Shown here: positions 38,540 to 47,562 of the stretch, piece after piece
Layout of the letters: each line of letters starts with the position of its first letter
Position numbering within the stretch: the stretch's first letter is position 1
Source: Wohlfahrtiimonas sp. G9077
Lineage (GTDB): Bacteria > Pseudomonadota > Gammaproteobacteria > Cardiobacteriales > Wohlfahrtiimonadaceae
Reading direction: 5' to 3'
DNA length: 64,000 bases
Assembly (NCBI RefSeq): GCF_002252155.1
Contig: NZ_NEFD01000001.1
Coordinates: forward strand, 310,001-374,000
Position numbers and translations under genes: made by a program
Notes under the pieces: model-generated
What the model was told of the DNA's origin: nothing
What the model saw: only the letters and a program-made list of their open reading frames with translations
Database searches by the model: none

Positions 38540-39922
38540 TTATTTTATGACTCGATAACACGGTTCATACTGCTCGCCCGGCAATTTCATGCGCCCTTGG
38601 TCCACAAAGTCATTGAGCAATTGATCAATTAAATCCATGAGTTCCGGAGCACCATGCAGCTCATAAGGACCGTGTTCTGAAATCGCTTTAATGCCCACTT
38701 CCTTAATATTTCCGGCCACAATGCCAGAAAATGCCTGACGAAGCGCCGCTGCCAATTTCTCTTTCGGTTGATCTTTATGAAGATTTAAATTGGCCATGTT
38801 TTCATGAGTGGGATCAAAGGGTTTTTGTAATTCAGGGGCAATGGCCAATGACCAATTGAAACAGTAAGCATCATCACGGGCTTTACGATTTTCACGCACA
38901 AGCGGCATCATCTCTTTCATCTTTTGCGCCACCAACGTGGCATCGCCAATGATGATCTGATAATACTTTTGTGCTTCGCTGCCTAAACTTTCATGAATGA
39001 AATGGTCTAAAGTGTCAAAGTAAGCGCGGCTCTCAATGGGCCCTGTCAAAATGATGGGCAACACTTGATCTTGATTCTCTTTCATCATCAAAATGCTGAG
39101 CACATATAAAAACTCTTCTGCCGTGCCAACGCCGCCGGGGAAAATGATCAAACCGTGCCCTAAACGAATGAAGGCCTCGATGCGCTTTTCAATGTCCGGC
39201 ATGATGATCAATTCATTGACCAAAGGATTCGGTGGCTCAGCTGCAATGATCGATGGCTCTGTAATGCCAATGTAACGATTCGCTTCATGGCCTTGCTGTG
39301 TGTGTCCAACTGCAGCGCCGCGCATTGGGGCTTCCATCGCGCCAGGTCCACAACCTGTACAGATGTCAAAATGGCGCAAGCCCAATTCATGCCCCACTTC
39401 TCTAGCATATTGATATTCCACATCATTGATGGAATGCCCGCCCCAACACACCATGACATTAGAATCATTGGAGGCTTTGAGGGCTTTGGCATTGCGAAGG
39501 GTCATAAAAATGATGTCTGTGGTGATCTTTTGATTGCCATATTTGAAGAATTTTTTCTGATCATAACTGTTGACCACTTCACGCATGTACAAAATGTCTC
39601 TGAGCACTGAAAAAAGATTGGTGCGAATCAGATGCGTCAATTCCCCATCCACAAACACCGATTGCGGTGGATTGTACAATTCAAGCTTAATGCCGCGCTC
39701 GGTGCGTTCAACTTTGGCATCAAAGTTTTCATATTGTTGGAAAATTTGGTTGGCATTGTCCGTTTGGCTGCCGGTGTTTAAAACCGCCAGCAAACAGTTT
39801 CTAAAAAGCTGATAGAGCTCACCATCAGAGCGCTTACGCAACAAATCACTTTCAACTTGGGAGAGTAAATCAAGAGAGCCTTTAGGCGGATAGATGTGAT
39901 AAACATTATTGTGTTCTGTCAT
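38540..39922 (-). CDS. ppnN: Nucleotide 5'-monophosphate nucleosidase PpnN
   Basis: Splits purine and pyrimidine nucleoside monophosphates into base and ribose 5-phosphate, and in E. coli is controlled by (p)ppGpp. 460 residues with the three-part PpnN layout: an N-terminal domain (about 1-140), the LOG-family core with [19 protein letters not shown] and the catalytic [11 protein letters not shown], and the C-terminal helical domain ([19 protein letters not shown]). The start follows AAGGATT and lies four bases after the yaaA stop, so the two are probably cotranscribed. Confidence 0.92.
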   Translation of the reverse strand: MTEHNNVYHIYPPKGSLDLLSQVESDLLRKRSDGELYQLFRNCLLAVLNTGSQTDNANQIFQQYENFDAKVERTERGIKLELYNPPQSVFVDGELTHLIRTNLFSVLRDILYMREVVNSYDQKKFFKYGNQKITTDIIFMTLRNAKALKASNDSNVMVCWGGHSINDVEYQYAREVGHELGLRHFDICTGCGPGAMEAPMRGAAVGHTQQGHEANRYIGITEPSIIAAEPPNPLVNELIIMPDIEKRIEAFIRLGHGLIIFPGGVGTAEEFLYVLSILMMKENQDQVLPIILTGPIESRAYFDTLDHFIHESLGSEAQKYYQIIIGDATLVAQKMKEMMPLVRENRKARDDAYCFNWSLAIAPELQKPFDPTHENMANLNLHKDQPKEKLAAALRQAFSGIVAGNIKEVGIKAISEHGPYELHGAPELMDLIDQLLNDFVDQGRMKLPGEQYEPCYRVIK

Positions 39923-39925
39923 GAT

Positions 39926-40699
39926 TTAATCCTTATAAAATAACCATTCTGAAGGATGGTTTTGCGAAGGGCCTTTAAAGGCATAACCGAATTGATCAAA
40001 TGCTTGCAGTGCTTCTGGTGACGTCACATTGTGCTCAGCCGCATAACGCACCATGGCGCCGCGCGCTTTTTTTGCATTAAAGCTGATGGTTTTATATTGC
40101 CCATTTTTATAATCTTTAAAAACCGGCGTAATCACAGGTGCGGCTAGGGCTTTTGGATCAACGGCAGAAAAATATTCATTCGATGCCAAATTGATCACTG
40201 CAGTGATGCCTTTTTCTGCAATGATTTGATTTAAATAATCAGTGATGCGCGATCCCCAAAATTCATAGAGATTTTTACCTCGAGGATTGGCTAAAGCCGT
40301 GCCCATCTCTAATCGATACGGCGCAATCCAATCTAAGGGTTTAAGGATGCCATACAAGCCCGAGAGAATCATCAAATGATTTTGCACATATTCCAATTGT
40401 TTTGTAGACAGCCCATAAGCATTGAGCGATTCATAAGCATCGCCATTGAAAAGAAAAATGGCGGGCTTGGCATTGTTTTCCGTCAACGGCGTTGTAAATT
40501 CACTGTAACGCGCCGCATTCAACAACGCCAATTTCTCAGAGATTTTCATCAAAGATTCAAGCGCCGGCGGCGATAAGGGGCGCAACACATCCATCAATGC
40601 TTCACTCTCGTGAATGAAATGTGGCTCACTGCTGCCTTTCATTGGCGAAGGGCGCACTTCATCCAACTTTTTAGCGGGCGACAATAAAAATAACAACAT
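39926..40699 (-). CDS. yaaA: Peroxide stress protein YaaA
   Basis: A 257-residue UPF0246 protein. In E. coli YaaA lowers free iron during peroxide stress. The opening LLSPAKKLD, the GLYGILKPLDWIAPYRLEM block, FWGSRITDYLN, NLASNEYFSAVD and KARGAMVRY are all family signatures. The start follows CAGGAGAACGG. It is followed by ppnN four bases on. Its role in iron control fits the iron loci elsewhere in the window, but no direct link is seen. Confidence 0.92.
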   Translation of the reverse strand: MLLFLLSPAKKLDEVRPSPMKGSSEPHFIHESEALMDVLRPLSPPALESLMKISEKLALLNAARYSEFTTPLTENNAKPAIFLFNGDAYESLNAYGLSTKQLEYVQNHLMILSGLYGILKPLDWIAPYRLEMGTALANPRGKNLYEFWGSRITDYLNQIIAEKGITAVINLASNEYFSAVDPKALAAPVITPVFKDYKNGQYKTISFNAKKARGAMVRYAAEHNVTSPEALQAFDQFGYAFKGPSQNHPSEWLFYKD

Positions 40700-40712
40700 A
40701 CCGTTCTCCTGG

Positions 40713-41492
40713 TTAGGCGCGTCGCATTAAGCGCTTAGGCAAATGAGACAACGCTTGATAATAGGGTTGTAATTTAGAAATGTGGGATATTTTTGCATAA
40801 AGCAAACAAACGATGGGCACATAAAGAATGCTGACCAAAACATCGATCGGAAAATGCATGCCAAGCACTAAGCGGCTGATGATCATCAATGCACTCCAAA
40901 TGGCAATGATGCCAACGGCAATGTAATCACAAAGGCGCGTCATCGGTAAAATGAGGATAAAGAGCATCAGCCAGCACACAGCAAACGCCGCGTGCCCAGA
41001 TGGAAAAGAGTAACCGGTCTCTTTTGCCCAGTGCTTTTTAAGATAGTTGGGCATCTCATCATGCCCAAGGAGCACATCCTCCACAATCATCTTACGATCC
41101 GCTCTTGAGGATTCATAAAAACTCTCTAAATCCACATGGTTGTCCACCAAAAACGCCGTATAAGGACGCGGCTCTTTATAAAAAGACTTTAAGCCAGTTT
41201 TCACAGCTTGCGTACCCACCAGTAAAATAAAGGCTGTGAAAAACACCAACATCCAAGACATTTTCGCACGTGCAAGAACAGATAAAACGGTGGCAAATAC
41301 AACGCATGTGATGAAGGCATACGTCACTGCAGTGCCAGATTGCGTCACTAAAAATAAAAGGTGATCCCAATCGGTATAATGATCCTTCATCTGCCAATGC
41401 CAACCGCTGATCATCACCCCCACCGCAATGGTGAGCAATCCCAGGGTAAAAAGGGTCATGATCGTCAATTTTTTGCGGCTTAACTCCAGCAT
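40713..41492 (-). CDS. PAP2-family membrane phosphatase
   Basis: A 259-residue integral membrane phosphatase, possibly acting on undecaprenyl pyrophosphate or phosphatidylglycerophosphate. The three-part active site is complete: KSFYKEPRP (KX6RP), FPSGHAAF (PSGH) and SRLVLGMHFPIDV (SRX5HX3D). Six hydrophobic segments are visible. The substrate cannot be decided between PgpB- and BacA-like roles. It ends 13 bases before the yaaA start on the same strand. Confidence 0.85.
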   Translation of the reverse strand: MLELSRKKLTIMTLFTLGLLTIAVGVMISGWHWQMKDHYTDWDHLLFLVTQSGTAVTYAFITCVVFATVLSVLARAKMSWMLVFFTAFILLVGTQAVKTGLKSFYKEPRPYTAFLVDNHVDLESFYESSRADRKMIVEDVLLGHDEMPNYLKKHWAKETGYSFPSGHAAFAVCWLMLFILILPMTRLCDYIAVGIIAIWSALMIISRLVLGMHFPIDVLVSILYVPIVCLLYAKISHISKLQPYYQALSHLPKRLMRRA

Positions 41493-41636
41493 GTGCGTCT
41501 TTCCTAAATGATGAGAATGAATCTGTCATTATAGCACCAATGGCAATGATTTTTATACGCTGAGCAAGGATTTGAGTGATATACTGTGCGGCGATTTTTC
41601 TTTCCCCCACCCTATTGATTTATTAAGGAGCGTACT

Positions 41637-42899
41637 GTGCAGTCGATTAAAGACTTCATTGCAGGTGTGCAGATCTTGTTTGTCGCCTTCGGTGCCATGG
41701 TTTTAGTACCATTACTCACCGGTTTAAACCCTTCAATGGCGCTATTAGGCGCAGGGCTTGGCACCCTACTCTTTCAAATCGTCACCAAACGCAAGGTGCC
41801 GATTTTTTTAGGTTCATCCTTTGCCTTCATCGCACCGATCATCTTCTCCCTACAAACTTGGGGCATGGGTGCCACCATGTTTGGCCTCTTTGCAGCGGGT
41901 TTTATGTACTTTGTCTTTGCGTTGATCATTCGTTGGCGCGGCATTGGCTTGGTCAATACATTAATTCCACCTGTAGTGATTGGTCCTGTGATCATGGTCA
42001 TTGGTTTATCGGTTGCCGTCACTGCCACACAAATGGCCATGGGCATCAGCGGTGGCACACCCATCATGAAAGACACGTTAGCCATCATTTTATCAATCGC
42101 GACCTTTACAGTGACGGTATTGATCACTATTTTTGGTAAAGGCTTATTTCGCTTGATCCCCATTTTAGGCGGGATTTTTGCAGGTTACCTCATCACATTT
42201 GTGTTTGATATCACAGGTTTTTCTGCCAGCATCAATGATGGGCAAAACATTTTACACCTTGAGAACTTAATGAATGCCAGCTGGTTTGCCGTGCCAGAAT
42301 TTCACGCCCCTGAAGTGAACTGGCTTGCTGCCCTCTTTATGTTGCCTGTTGCCATTGCGCCTGCCATTGAACACATTGGCGGCATCATGGCCATTGGCAA
42401 AGTGACCGGCAAAGATTACACCAAAGATCCTGGTTTAGATAAAACCTTAGCCGGTGATGGTTTAGGCGTATGTGTGGCAGGTTTAATTGGTGGCCCACCT
42501 GTGACCACGTATGGTGAAGTGACAGGCGCTGTGATGATCACAAAAAATGATAATCCAAAGATCATGACTTATGCGGCCATTTTTGCCATTGCCATGGCAT
42601 TTATGGGTAAATTCAATGCCTTTTTAAACTCCATTCCATTACCTGTGATGGGCGGCATCATGATTTTGCTCTTTGGTACCATTGCCAGCATCGGTTTAAA
42701 AACTCTGATTGATGCACGCGTTGACATTATGATTCCACGCAATTTAGTGATCATCAGCGCAACATTAATCACAGGCGTTGGTGGTTACACCATCAACATT
42801 GGCAGCTTCCCATTTGCAGGCGTTGGCTTAGCCGCGGTATTGGCCATTGTGCTGAACTTAATTTTGCCGCACCCAAAAGCCGGTGATGCTCAAGATTAA
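41637..42899 (+). CDS. uraA: Uracil permease, NCS2 family (UraA-like)
   Basis: A 420-residue proton-coupled uracil importer. It opens with the UraA block FGAMVLVPLLTGLNPSMALL and continues GTLLFQIVTKRKVPIFLGSS FAFIAPI; PAIEHIGGIMAIGKV and VTTYGEVTGAVMITK carry the two substrate-site glutamates. GTG start at 41637, behind TTAAGGAG. upp is not adjacent. The TTYGE motif continues VTG rather than the common NIG, so the specificity for uracil is likely but not certain. Confidence 0.85.
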   Translation: MQSIKDFIAGVQILFVAFGAMVLVPLLTGLNPSMALLGAGLGTLLFQIVTKRKVPIFLGSSFAFIAPIIFSLQTWGMGATMFGLFAAGFMYFVFALIIRWRGIGLVNTLIPPVVIGPVIMVIGLSVAVTATQMAMGISGGTPIMKDTLAIILSIATFTVTVLITIFGKGLFRLIPILGGIFAGYLITFVFDITGFSASINDGQNILHLENLMNASWFAVPEFHAPEVNWLAALFMLPVAIAPAIEHIGGIMAIGKVTGKDYTKDPGLDKTLAGDGLGVCVAGLIGGPPVTTYGEVTGAVMITKNDNPKIMTYAAIFAIAMAFMGKFNAFLNSIPLPVMGGIMILLFGTIASIGLKTLIDARVDIMIPRNLVIISATLITGVGGYTINIGSFPFAGVGLAAVLAIVLNLILPHPKAGDAQD

Positions 42900-42928
42900 A
42901 TGCCCAAAAAAAACAATAAGATGAGAAC

Positions 42929-42952
42929 AGCTCCCATATGGGAGCTTTTTTT
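42929..42952 (+). terminator. Terminator after the uracil permease gene
   Basis: AGCTCCC (42929-42935), ATAT, GGGAGCT (42940-42946), then Ts. It lies just upstream of the iron operon promoter and isolates it. Confidence 0.92.
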
Positions 42953-42968
42953 ATTGAAAAAGTAGGCG

Positions 42969-42974
42969 TATAAT
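42969..42974 (+). promoter_or_regulatory. -10 box of the iron-uptake operon promoter
   Basis: A perfect TATAAT; the matching -35 position falls in the T-run of the preceding terminator and is weak. The Fur sites begin 15 bases downstream, so bound Fur would cover the transcription start. Confidence 0.6.
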
Positions 42975-42988
42975 CGCGAGCATCATTT

Positions 42989-43013
42989 GCAAATGATAAT
43001 CATTGCTATTATC
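42989..43013. promoter_or_regulatory. Double overlapping Fur box
   Basis: Two 19-base windows offset by six bases each match the Fur consensus at 14 of 19 positions: 42989-43007, with the core ATGATAATCATT, and 42995-43013, a perfect inverted repeat GATAAT-N7-ATTATC. Staggered hexamers of this kind are typical of strongly iron-repressed promoters. Confidence 0.88.
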
Positions 43014-43038
43014 AGCCCATCCTCAAGGAAATACGACT

Positions 43039-43599
43039 ATGAAAACATTCTATAAGATGAGTTTAGTCAGCACATTGTTACTCTCAAGTGCTGCATTGGC
43101 CCAAGAGTATCCTGTTGGCCAACCGGTGATTGAAAATGGTATGGAAATCCAAGGCGTGTATCTTCAACCCATCACCATGGACACAGAAGAAGGTCATCAC
43201 CACATGCACCATTTGCCAGCCACTGAATCCGACGTGCATTTAGAAGCGGACATTCACGCGGTTGAAGACAATCCAAATGGTTTTGCCGAAGGTGATTGGA
43301 TTCCTTACTTAGTGGTGGATTACACCATTGAGCGCGTTGATAAAGAAGACAGCAAAGCGCAAAGCGGTACATTTATGCCAATGGTGGCATCCGATGGCCC
43401 ACATTATGGCGATAACTTAAAATTAGATGGCTTTGGTAAATACAAAGTGAACTTTAAAATCTCTCCGCCTTCTTACAATAAAGATGTGATGTTTGGTCGC
43501 CACATTGACAAAGAAACCGGCGTTGCACCGTGGTTTGAACCCTTTGATGTTGAATGGGAATTTGACTATGCAGGCACCGGCCGTAAAGGCAGTTACTGA
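43039..43599 (+). CDS. Periplasmic P19/FtrA-type iron-binding protein
   Basis: A 186-residue high-affinity iron-transport protein of the P19/TP34/FetP group. A signal peptide is cut after ALA (residue 21). The mature domain shows the family pattern QPVIENGMEIQGVYLQPI, a His/Met-rich insert at residues 53-58 (HHHMHH), DVHLEADIHAVE with metal-ligand histidines, and GPHYGDN. Members bind copper and iron and work with an FTR1 permease. The start at 43039 follows CAAGGAA. It is the first gene of the Fur-controlled operon. Confidence 0.9.
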   Translation: MKTFYKMSLVSTLLLSSAALAQEYPVGQPVIENGMEIQGVYLQPITMDTEEGHHHMHHLPATESDVHLEADIHAVEDNPNGFAEGDWIPYLVVDYTIERVDKEDSKAQSGTFMPMVASDGPHYGDNLKLDGFGKYKVNFKISPPSYNKDVMFGRHIDKETGVAPWFEPFDVEWEFDYAGTGRKGSY

Positions 43600-43605
43600 T
43601 CCACA

Positions 43606-43627
43606 AAGAGCGCTCTGGCGCTCTTTT
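43606..43627 (+). terminator. Hairpin between the first and second genes of the iron operon
   Basis: AAGAGCGC (43606-43613), TCTG, GCGCTCTT (43618-43625) then TT: a stable stem with only a four-base T-run. It may end part of the transcripts after the P19 gene or protect its 3' end, rather than being a full terminator. Confidence 0.6.
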
Positions 43628-43647
43628 AACGCTTAAGGAATCTCACC

Positions 43648-43989
43648 ATGACAATCAAACAATGGATCACAATGCTCGTGTGCAGCTTGATGTTGATGCT
43701 GCCCGCCTTTGCCAAAGCAGACAAATACACCGTTGAACTGGAAATGAAAGATGGTGATTTGATTCCTTTGGTGTTGGAAGTGCCGAAAAAAACCAAAATT
43801 CGCATTGAGGTGAAAAACACCGGCACGCAGCCTGCGGAATTTGAAAGCACACAGCTGCGTAAAGAGAAGGTTTTGGCGCCCGGCGCAAAATCTGTCGTTG
43901 TCATAGCCCCTCTCAAACCGGGTGAGTATGAGTTTTTTGATGACTTTCATTTAGATCATCCACGCGGCAAAATTGTTGTTAAAGAGTAA
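43648..43989 (+). CDS. Periplasmic cupredoxin-like protein (FtrB / EfeO N-domain-like)
   Basis: A 113-residue exported protein: signal peptide (MLVCSLMLMLPAFAKA) and a single cupredoxin-fold domain with TVELEMKDGDLIPLVLEVP, FESTQLRKEKVLAPGAKS and the ending EYEFFDDFHLDHPRGKIVVK. This is the domain found as the N-terminal part of E. coli EfeO and as the separate FtrB protein of Bordetella. It likely binds or oxidises ferrous iron, possibly with copper, ahead of the permease. The operon position between the P19-like gene and FTR1 supports this. Confidence 0.85.
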   Translation: MTIKQWITMLVCSLMLMLPAFAKADKYTVELEMKDGDLIPLVLEVPKKTKIRIEVKNTGTQPAEFESTQLRKEKVLAPGAKSVVVIAPLKPGEYEFFDDFHLDHPRGKIVVKE

Positions 43990-44001
43990 AAAGGTTCACC
44001 G

Positions 44002-44844
44002 ATGGGAAACGTATTATTTGTTGTTTGGCGCGAAAGCTTTGAAGCTTTATTGGTCATTGGCATCATCTACAGCTGGATCAAACGCCATCCAGACACCAAA
44101 AATGGCATGAAATTTTTATGGGGCGGCGTTGCTCTTGGCGTCTTGCTCTCTGTGTTGTTGGCCTTGGCCATTTATGGCGTGTTTAGCCACCTTGAGGAGA
44201 TCTATCAAACGCTCTTTATGATTGTTATGGAGGTGCTTGCCTGCATTTTGATTGTGCAGATGGTTTATTGGATGAATAAACATGGCAAAGAGATGAGCCG
44301 CGCCCTCATTCACAACATTGATCAGCAAGCCAAGCAGCATTCATGGTGGGGCGCACTTTTGATCATCGCCATTGCCATTGCCCGTGAAGGCAGTGAAATC
44401 GTTGTGTTTTTATCCGCCATCATCATGAACTTAACGCCAGAAACCACCGGTGCTTTTGCCGCAGAAGTTGGCATTGGTTTAGGTGTGGCTGGCATCACCC
44501 TTGCCCTATTCATTTGGACATCTAAAATCGTGTCATGGCGTTGGTTTTTCACCATCACCGGCATCATGCTGCTCTTTTTAGCGGTGACTTTATTGTTGCG
44601 CGCCTCAGATGAAGTGGCCAACTTACTGCTTGAATATGACATTGATTTGCCAAGCTTCTTTGAAGCCACATTTTGGGACACAAGTCATTTTCTGGATGAT
44701 GGCAAAGGCATTGGCAATTTCTTATCCTCATTTTTTGCCTATCGCGCAGCGCCCACAGGTTTATCCCTTACCGTATTTGCCTTGTATTGGATGATTGTGC
44801 TGGCACTTTTCTGGAGAGGCCGCCGTGCGCACGCTGCTCATTAG
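44002..44844 (+). CDS. FTR1-family iron permease (EfeU/FtrC)
   Basis: A 280-residue inner-membrane iron channel with seven segments. Both iron-binding REXXE motifs are present: RESFE at residues 10-14 and REGSE at 128-132. The layout matches EfeU and FtrC. AAAAGGTTCACCG precedes the ATG, 12 bases after the cupredoxin gene. The next gene overlaps its end by 20 bases. Confidence 0.93.
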   Translation: MGNVLFVVWRESFEALLVIGIIYSWIKRHPDTKNGMKFLWGGVALGVLLSVLLALAIYGVFSHLEEIYQTLFMIVMEVLACILIVQMVYWMNKHGKEMSRALIHNIDQQAKQHSWWGALLIIAIAIAREGSEIVVFLSAIIMNLTPETTGAFAAEVGIGLGVAGITLALFIWTSKIVSWRWFFTITGIMLLFLAVTLLLRASDEVANLLLEYDIDLPSFFEATFWDTSHFLDDGKGIGNFLSSFFAYRAAPTGLSLTVFALYWMIVLALFWRGRRAHAAH

Positions 44845-45721
44845 TCTGGCTTTATTGGCAACATTGACGGTGAGCCATGCCAAAGTGGGTCGTCAAGCCA
44901 TTTTACAATCGGGCGATGGGCCCATCATCATTGCTTTAGGTGACATTCCAACGCCCGTCATCTATCAAGCGGCGATTGATGATTATATGGTGTTTGTCAG
45001 AGCGCGCCTTGAAACAGTGGTCACGGACTTAAAAGCGCTCTCCCTTGCCCTTGAACACAATGATCTGAAAAGTGCCCAAAAAGCATATCTCAGCGCTCAT
45101 TATGCTTATGAAACCATCCGCCCAATTGTTTTGGTGTTTGGTAATATGGATCGCATGATCAACTCGCCGGCAAGCGCCTATTTATTACAGGAAAACGATC
45201 CAAATTTCAAAGGGTTTCATGCGGTTGAATATGCGCTCTTTCATAAGCATGATGTGCATGATGCCCTTCGAGAAAATCAGCGTTTACTGAAATATCTGCG
45301 TGATTTGGTCAAACGTGCGGAGATTGAAACGCTATTTTTACCGAAGCTTGTGCAATCAGCGCCAGATTTTGCAGAGCACATTTTAGAGAACAAATTGTCA
45401 GGGCGGGATCATTATTATAGCGGCGCAGATTTAAGCGAAATCAACGCCAATTTAGATGGCATTGAAGCCATTTTGACTGTTCTTAAACCTCATTTAGATG
45501 ATGCATTTGTTGCCTCTGTTGAAGAAAATATTCATGCCATTCGACAGCAACTCTCGCCCTATGATCAATCGGGCTCATATTTACCCCTTGATCAACTCAC
45601 GCAAACGGATCGCCAACATTTGTATGGCTTGACCTCACAATTGGCCGAAACATTGGCACAATTGCGTGGTTTATTGGCCATCGAGGTGTATCACTCATTT
45701 GATTCAAAGGAGATGCCTTAA
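44825..45721 (+). CDS. EfeO/EfeM-type M75 imelysin-domain lipoprotein-free periplasmic protein
   Basis: A 298-residue periplasmic protein of the M75 (imelysin/EfeO) family without the N-terminal cupredoxin domain, which is encoded separately upstream. A signal peptide (LLISLALLATLTVSHA) is followed by a helical domain with the metal motif HAVE at His132-Glu135 (KGFHAVEYALF) and GRDHYYSGADLSEI. It is thought to bind iron for delivery to the permease. GTG start at 44825 behind GGAGAGG; a TTG at 44795 would read into FTR1 and lacks a signal-peptide start. The stop overlaps the next ATG by one base (TAATG). Confidence 0.87.
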   Translation: MRTLLISLALLATLTVSHAKVGRQAILQSGDGPIIIALGDIPTPVIYQAAIDDYMVFVRARLETVVTDLKALSLALEHNDLKSAQKAYLSAHYAYETIRPIVLVFGNMDRMINSPASAYLLQENDPNFKGFHAVEYALFHKHDVHDALRENQRLLKYLRDLVKRAEIETLFLPKLVQSAPDFAEHILENKLSGRDHYYSGADLSEINANLDGIEAILTVLKPHLDDAFVASVEENIHAIRQQLSPYDQSGSYLPLDQLTQTDRQHLYGLTSQLAETLAQLRGLLAIEVYHSFDSKEMP

Positions 45722-46980
45722 TGTCTCACTCACCTTTTCGCCGTCGTTTATTAAAAGGCTTAGGATTAAGTAGTGCTGCGCTATTGATGAGCTCATCGAT
45801 TGCACACACTGCCCGTCAAACAAAAGACAATCGCCCCTTTCCGGATCACTTTTATGACACAGTGCCCGCTTTTGGCATCCATCAAGCGGGCATCATCACG
45901 CCAGAACCGAAAGAGTCCATTTTTATGGCCTTCAATCTTTTAGTGAAAACCCGTGATGAGTTGGACGCATTATTTCAAAAACTCTCCAAACGCATTGCCT
46001 ATTTAACGGCGCCCCAAACGCTAGATCATGACGATGATCGTCAATTTCCACCCAAAGAATCTGGATTATTAGGCGGACAATTATTGCCCGATCAACTCAC
46101 CATCACCCTTTCTGTGGGCTCATCTCTCTTTGATGATCGCTTTGGTTTAGCGCCCTTAAAGCCCAAGCATTTAATCCCGATGAGCAATTTCCCGAATGAT
46201 CGCTTAGATCCAAAATGGTGCGGCGGGGATTTAGTGGTGCAATTGTGTGCCAATAGCAAAGAGATCCTCATTTATGCCTTAAGGGACATCATGAAGCATC
46301 ATTATCATGACATGGCGCCCCTTTGGAAAATGGACGGCTTTTTACCGGCACGCGACATTGAAACGGGCTCAACGCCCATCAACCTCTTTGGCTTTAGAGA
46401 TGGCACAGGCAATGCACCAAGCAGTGATGAAGCTTTGATGAATGAAATTGTGTGGGTGACAGAGAAAAACAAAGAGCCCGCATGGTGCTTAAATGGTTCC
46501 TATCAAGCCATTCGCCTCATCCGTTTTAACCTTGAATTTTGGGACAGAACGCCCCTTGAAGATCAAGAAAATGATTTTGGACGCATCAAACATTCAGGCG
46601 CACCGATTGGCATGATGCATGAACATGATGACCCACAATTTGCCCTAGATCCACATGGTGATCGCGTATTGTTTGATTCCCACATGCGCCGAGCTGAGCC
46701 GCGTGTGCCACATCGTTACAGCGCACCCCTTCGCCGCAGAAGCTACAGTTATTCGCTTGGCTTAACACAAAGTGGCTTGTTGGACATGGGGCTCATTTTT
46801 GTCTCGTATCAAAATGATCTCAATAAAGGCTTCATTAAAACGCAAAAACGCCTCAATGGTGAACCCTTAGAGCGCTACATTGAGCCCTTTGGCGGCGGTT
46901 ACTTTTTTGCGTTGCCAGGCATGAACAATCCGAATGATTATTTAGGTCAACGTTTATTTGCGGCAGCAAATCAACTCTAA
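45721..46980 (+). CDS. efeB: Tat-exported DyP-type heme peroxidase EfeB
   Basis: A 419-residue dye-decolorising peroxidase exported folded by Tat: twin-arginine motif RRRLLKG at residues 7-13. The heme-site motif GFRDG lies at 224-228 (GXXDG with the distal Asp), and the C-terminal part has HRYSAPLRRRSYSYSLG and LMFISYQ-like DMGLIFVSYQND, typical of the family. In EfeUOB it is proposed to oxidise ferrous iron or handle heme in the periplasm. It is the last gene of the iron operon and is followed by a strong terminator. Confidence 0.93.
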   Translation: MSHSPFRRRLLKGLGLSSAALLMSSSIAHTARQTKDNRPFPDHFYDTVPAFGIHQAGIITPEPKESIFMAFNLLVKTRDELDALFQKLSKRIAYLTAPQTLDHDDDRQFPPKESGLLGGQLLPDQLTITLSVGSSLFDDRFGLAPLKPKHLIPMSNFPNDRLDPKWCGGDLVVQLCANSKEILIYALRDIMKHHYHDMAPLWKMDGFLPARDIETGSTPINLFGFRDGTGNAPSSDEALMNEIVWVTEKNKEPAWCLNGSYQAIRLIRFNLEFWDRTPLEDQENDFGRIKHSGAPIGMMHEHDDPQFALDPHGDRVLFDSHMRRAEPRVPHRYSAPLRRRSYSYSLGLTQSGLLDMGLIFVSYQNDLNKGFIKTQKRLNGEPLERYIEPFGGGYFFALPGMNNPNDYLGQRLFAAANQL

Positions 46981-46986
46981 TGCATG

Positions 46987-47015
46987 AAAAAAAAGAGGCT
47001 TTAAGCCTCTTTTTT
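46987..47015. terminator. Bidirectional terminator between efeB and the thioesterase gene
   Basis: A-run, GAGGCT (46995-47000), TTA, AGCCTC (47004-47009), T-run. Confidence 0.9.
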
Positions 47016-47025
47016 ATCCTGATGA

Positions 47026-47457
47026 TTACTCTGCAAAAATTGCAGGATTGCGATTTTTCACAATGGCATTGGTCACGCGAATGGTGGAAATGAGTCGGTT
47101 GTCTTCAACGGCATAAACATTCACATCCCACACATGCGTACTTTTACCACGGTGGACAATCTGCCCTTTTGCCACAACGGTTTCACCGGTGCGCGCCGAT
47201 GAAATGTGGCTTGCGCTGATCTGCATGCCCACACAACTCTTATCTGGCAATGCAATGCTAAATGTGCCAACGCCTGCAACGGTTTCGGCCAATGCGATCG
47301 TCGCGCCACCGTGCAAATAACCGTATGATTGAATGGTGCGCTCATCGACAGGCATCGTGGCTTCCACATAACCATCTTCACTGACGGTAAAATCAATGCC
47401 TAAGTGCCCCACCAATGTGTTACGCGTGTGTGCGTTCATTTGTTCTGTGCTTAACAT
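47026..47457 (-). CDS. Hotdog-fold acyl-CoA thioesterase (MenI/EntH-like)
   Basis: A 143-residue thioesterase close in pattern to YdiI/MenI: ATMPVDERTIQSYGYLHGGA, then LAETVAGVG with the catalytic Glu of this clade, and THVWDVNVYAVEDNRLISTIRVT. MenI frees 1,4-dihydroxynaphthoate from CoA and EntH proofreads enterobactin synthesis; which applies here cannot be told. AGGAG lies eight bases before the ATG. It is convergent with efeB. Confidence 0.82.
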   Translation of the reverse strand: MLSTEQMNAHTRNTLVGHLGIDFTVSEDGYVEATMPVDERTIQSYGYLHGGATIALAETVAGVGTFSIALPDKSCVGMQISASHISSARTGETVVAKGQIVHRGKSTHVWDVNVYAVEDNRLISTIRVTNAIVKNRNPAIFAE

Positions 47458-47562
47458 ACCATATTCTCCTATATTAACTTCTGACGAGTTATTTTCTCAT
47501 TTTAAATCAAATAATGGTAAAATTGGCGATAATTATTCATTCATATTTATAGGAGTTATCTT

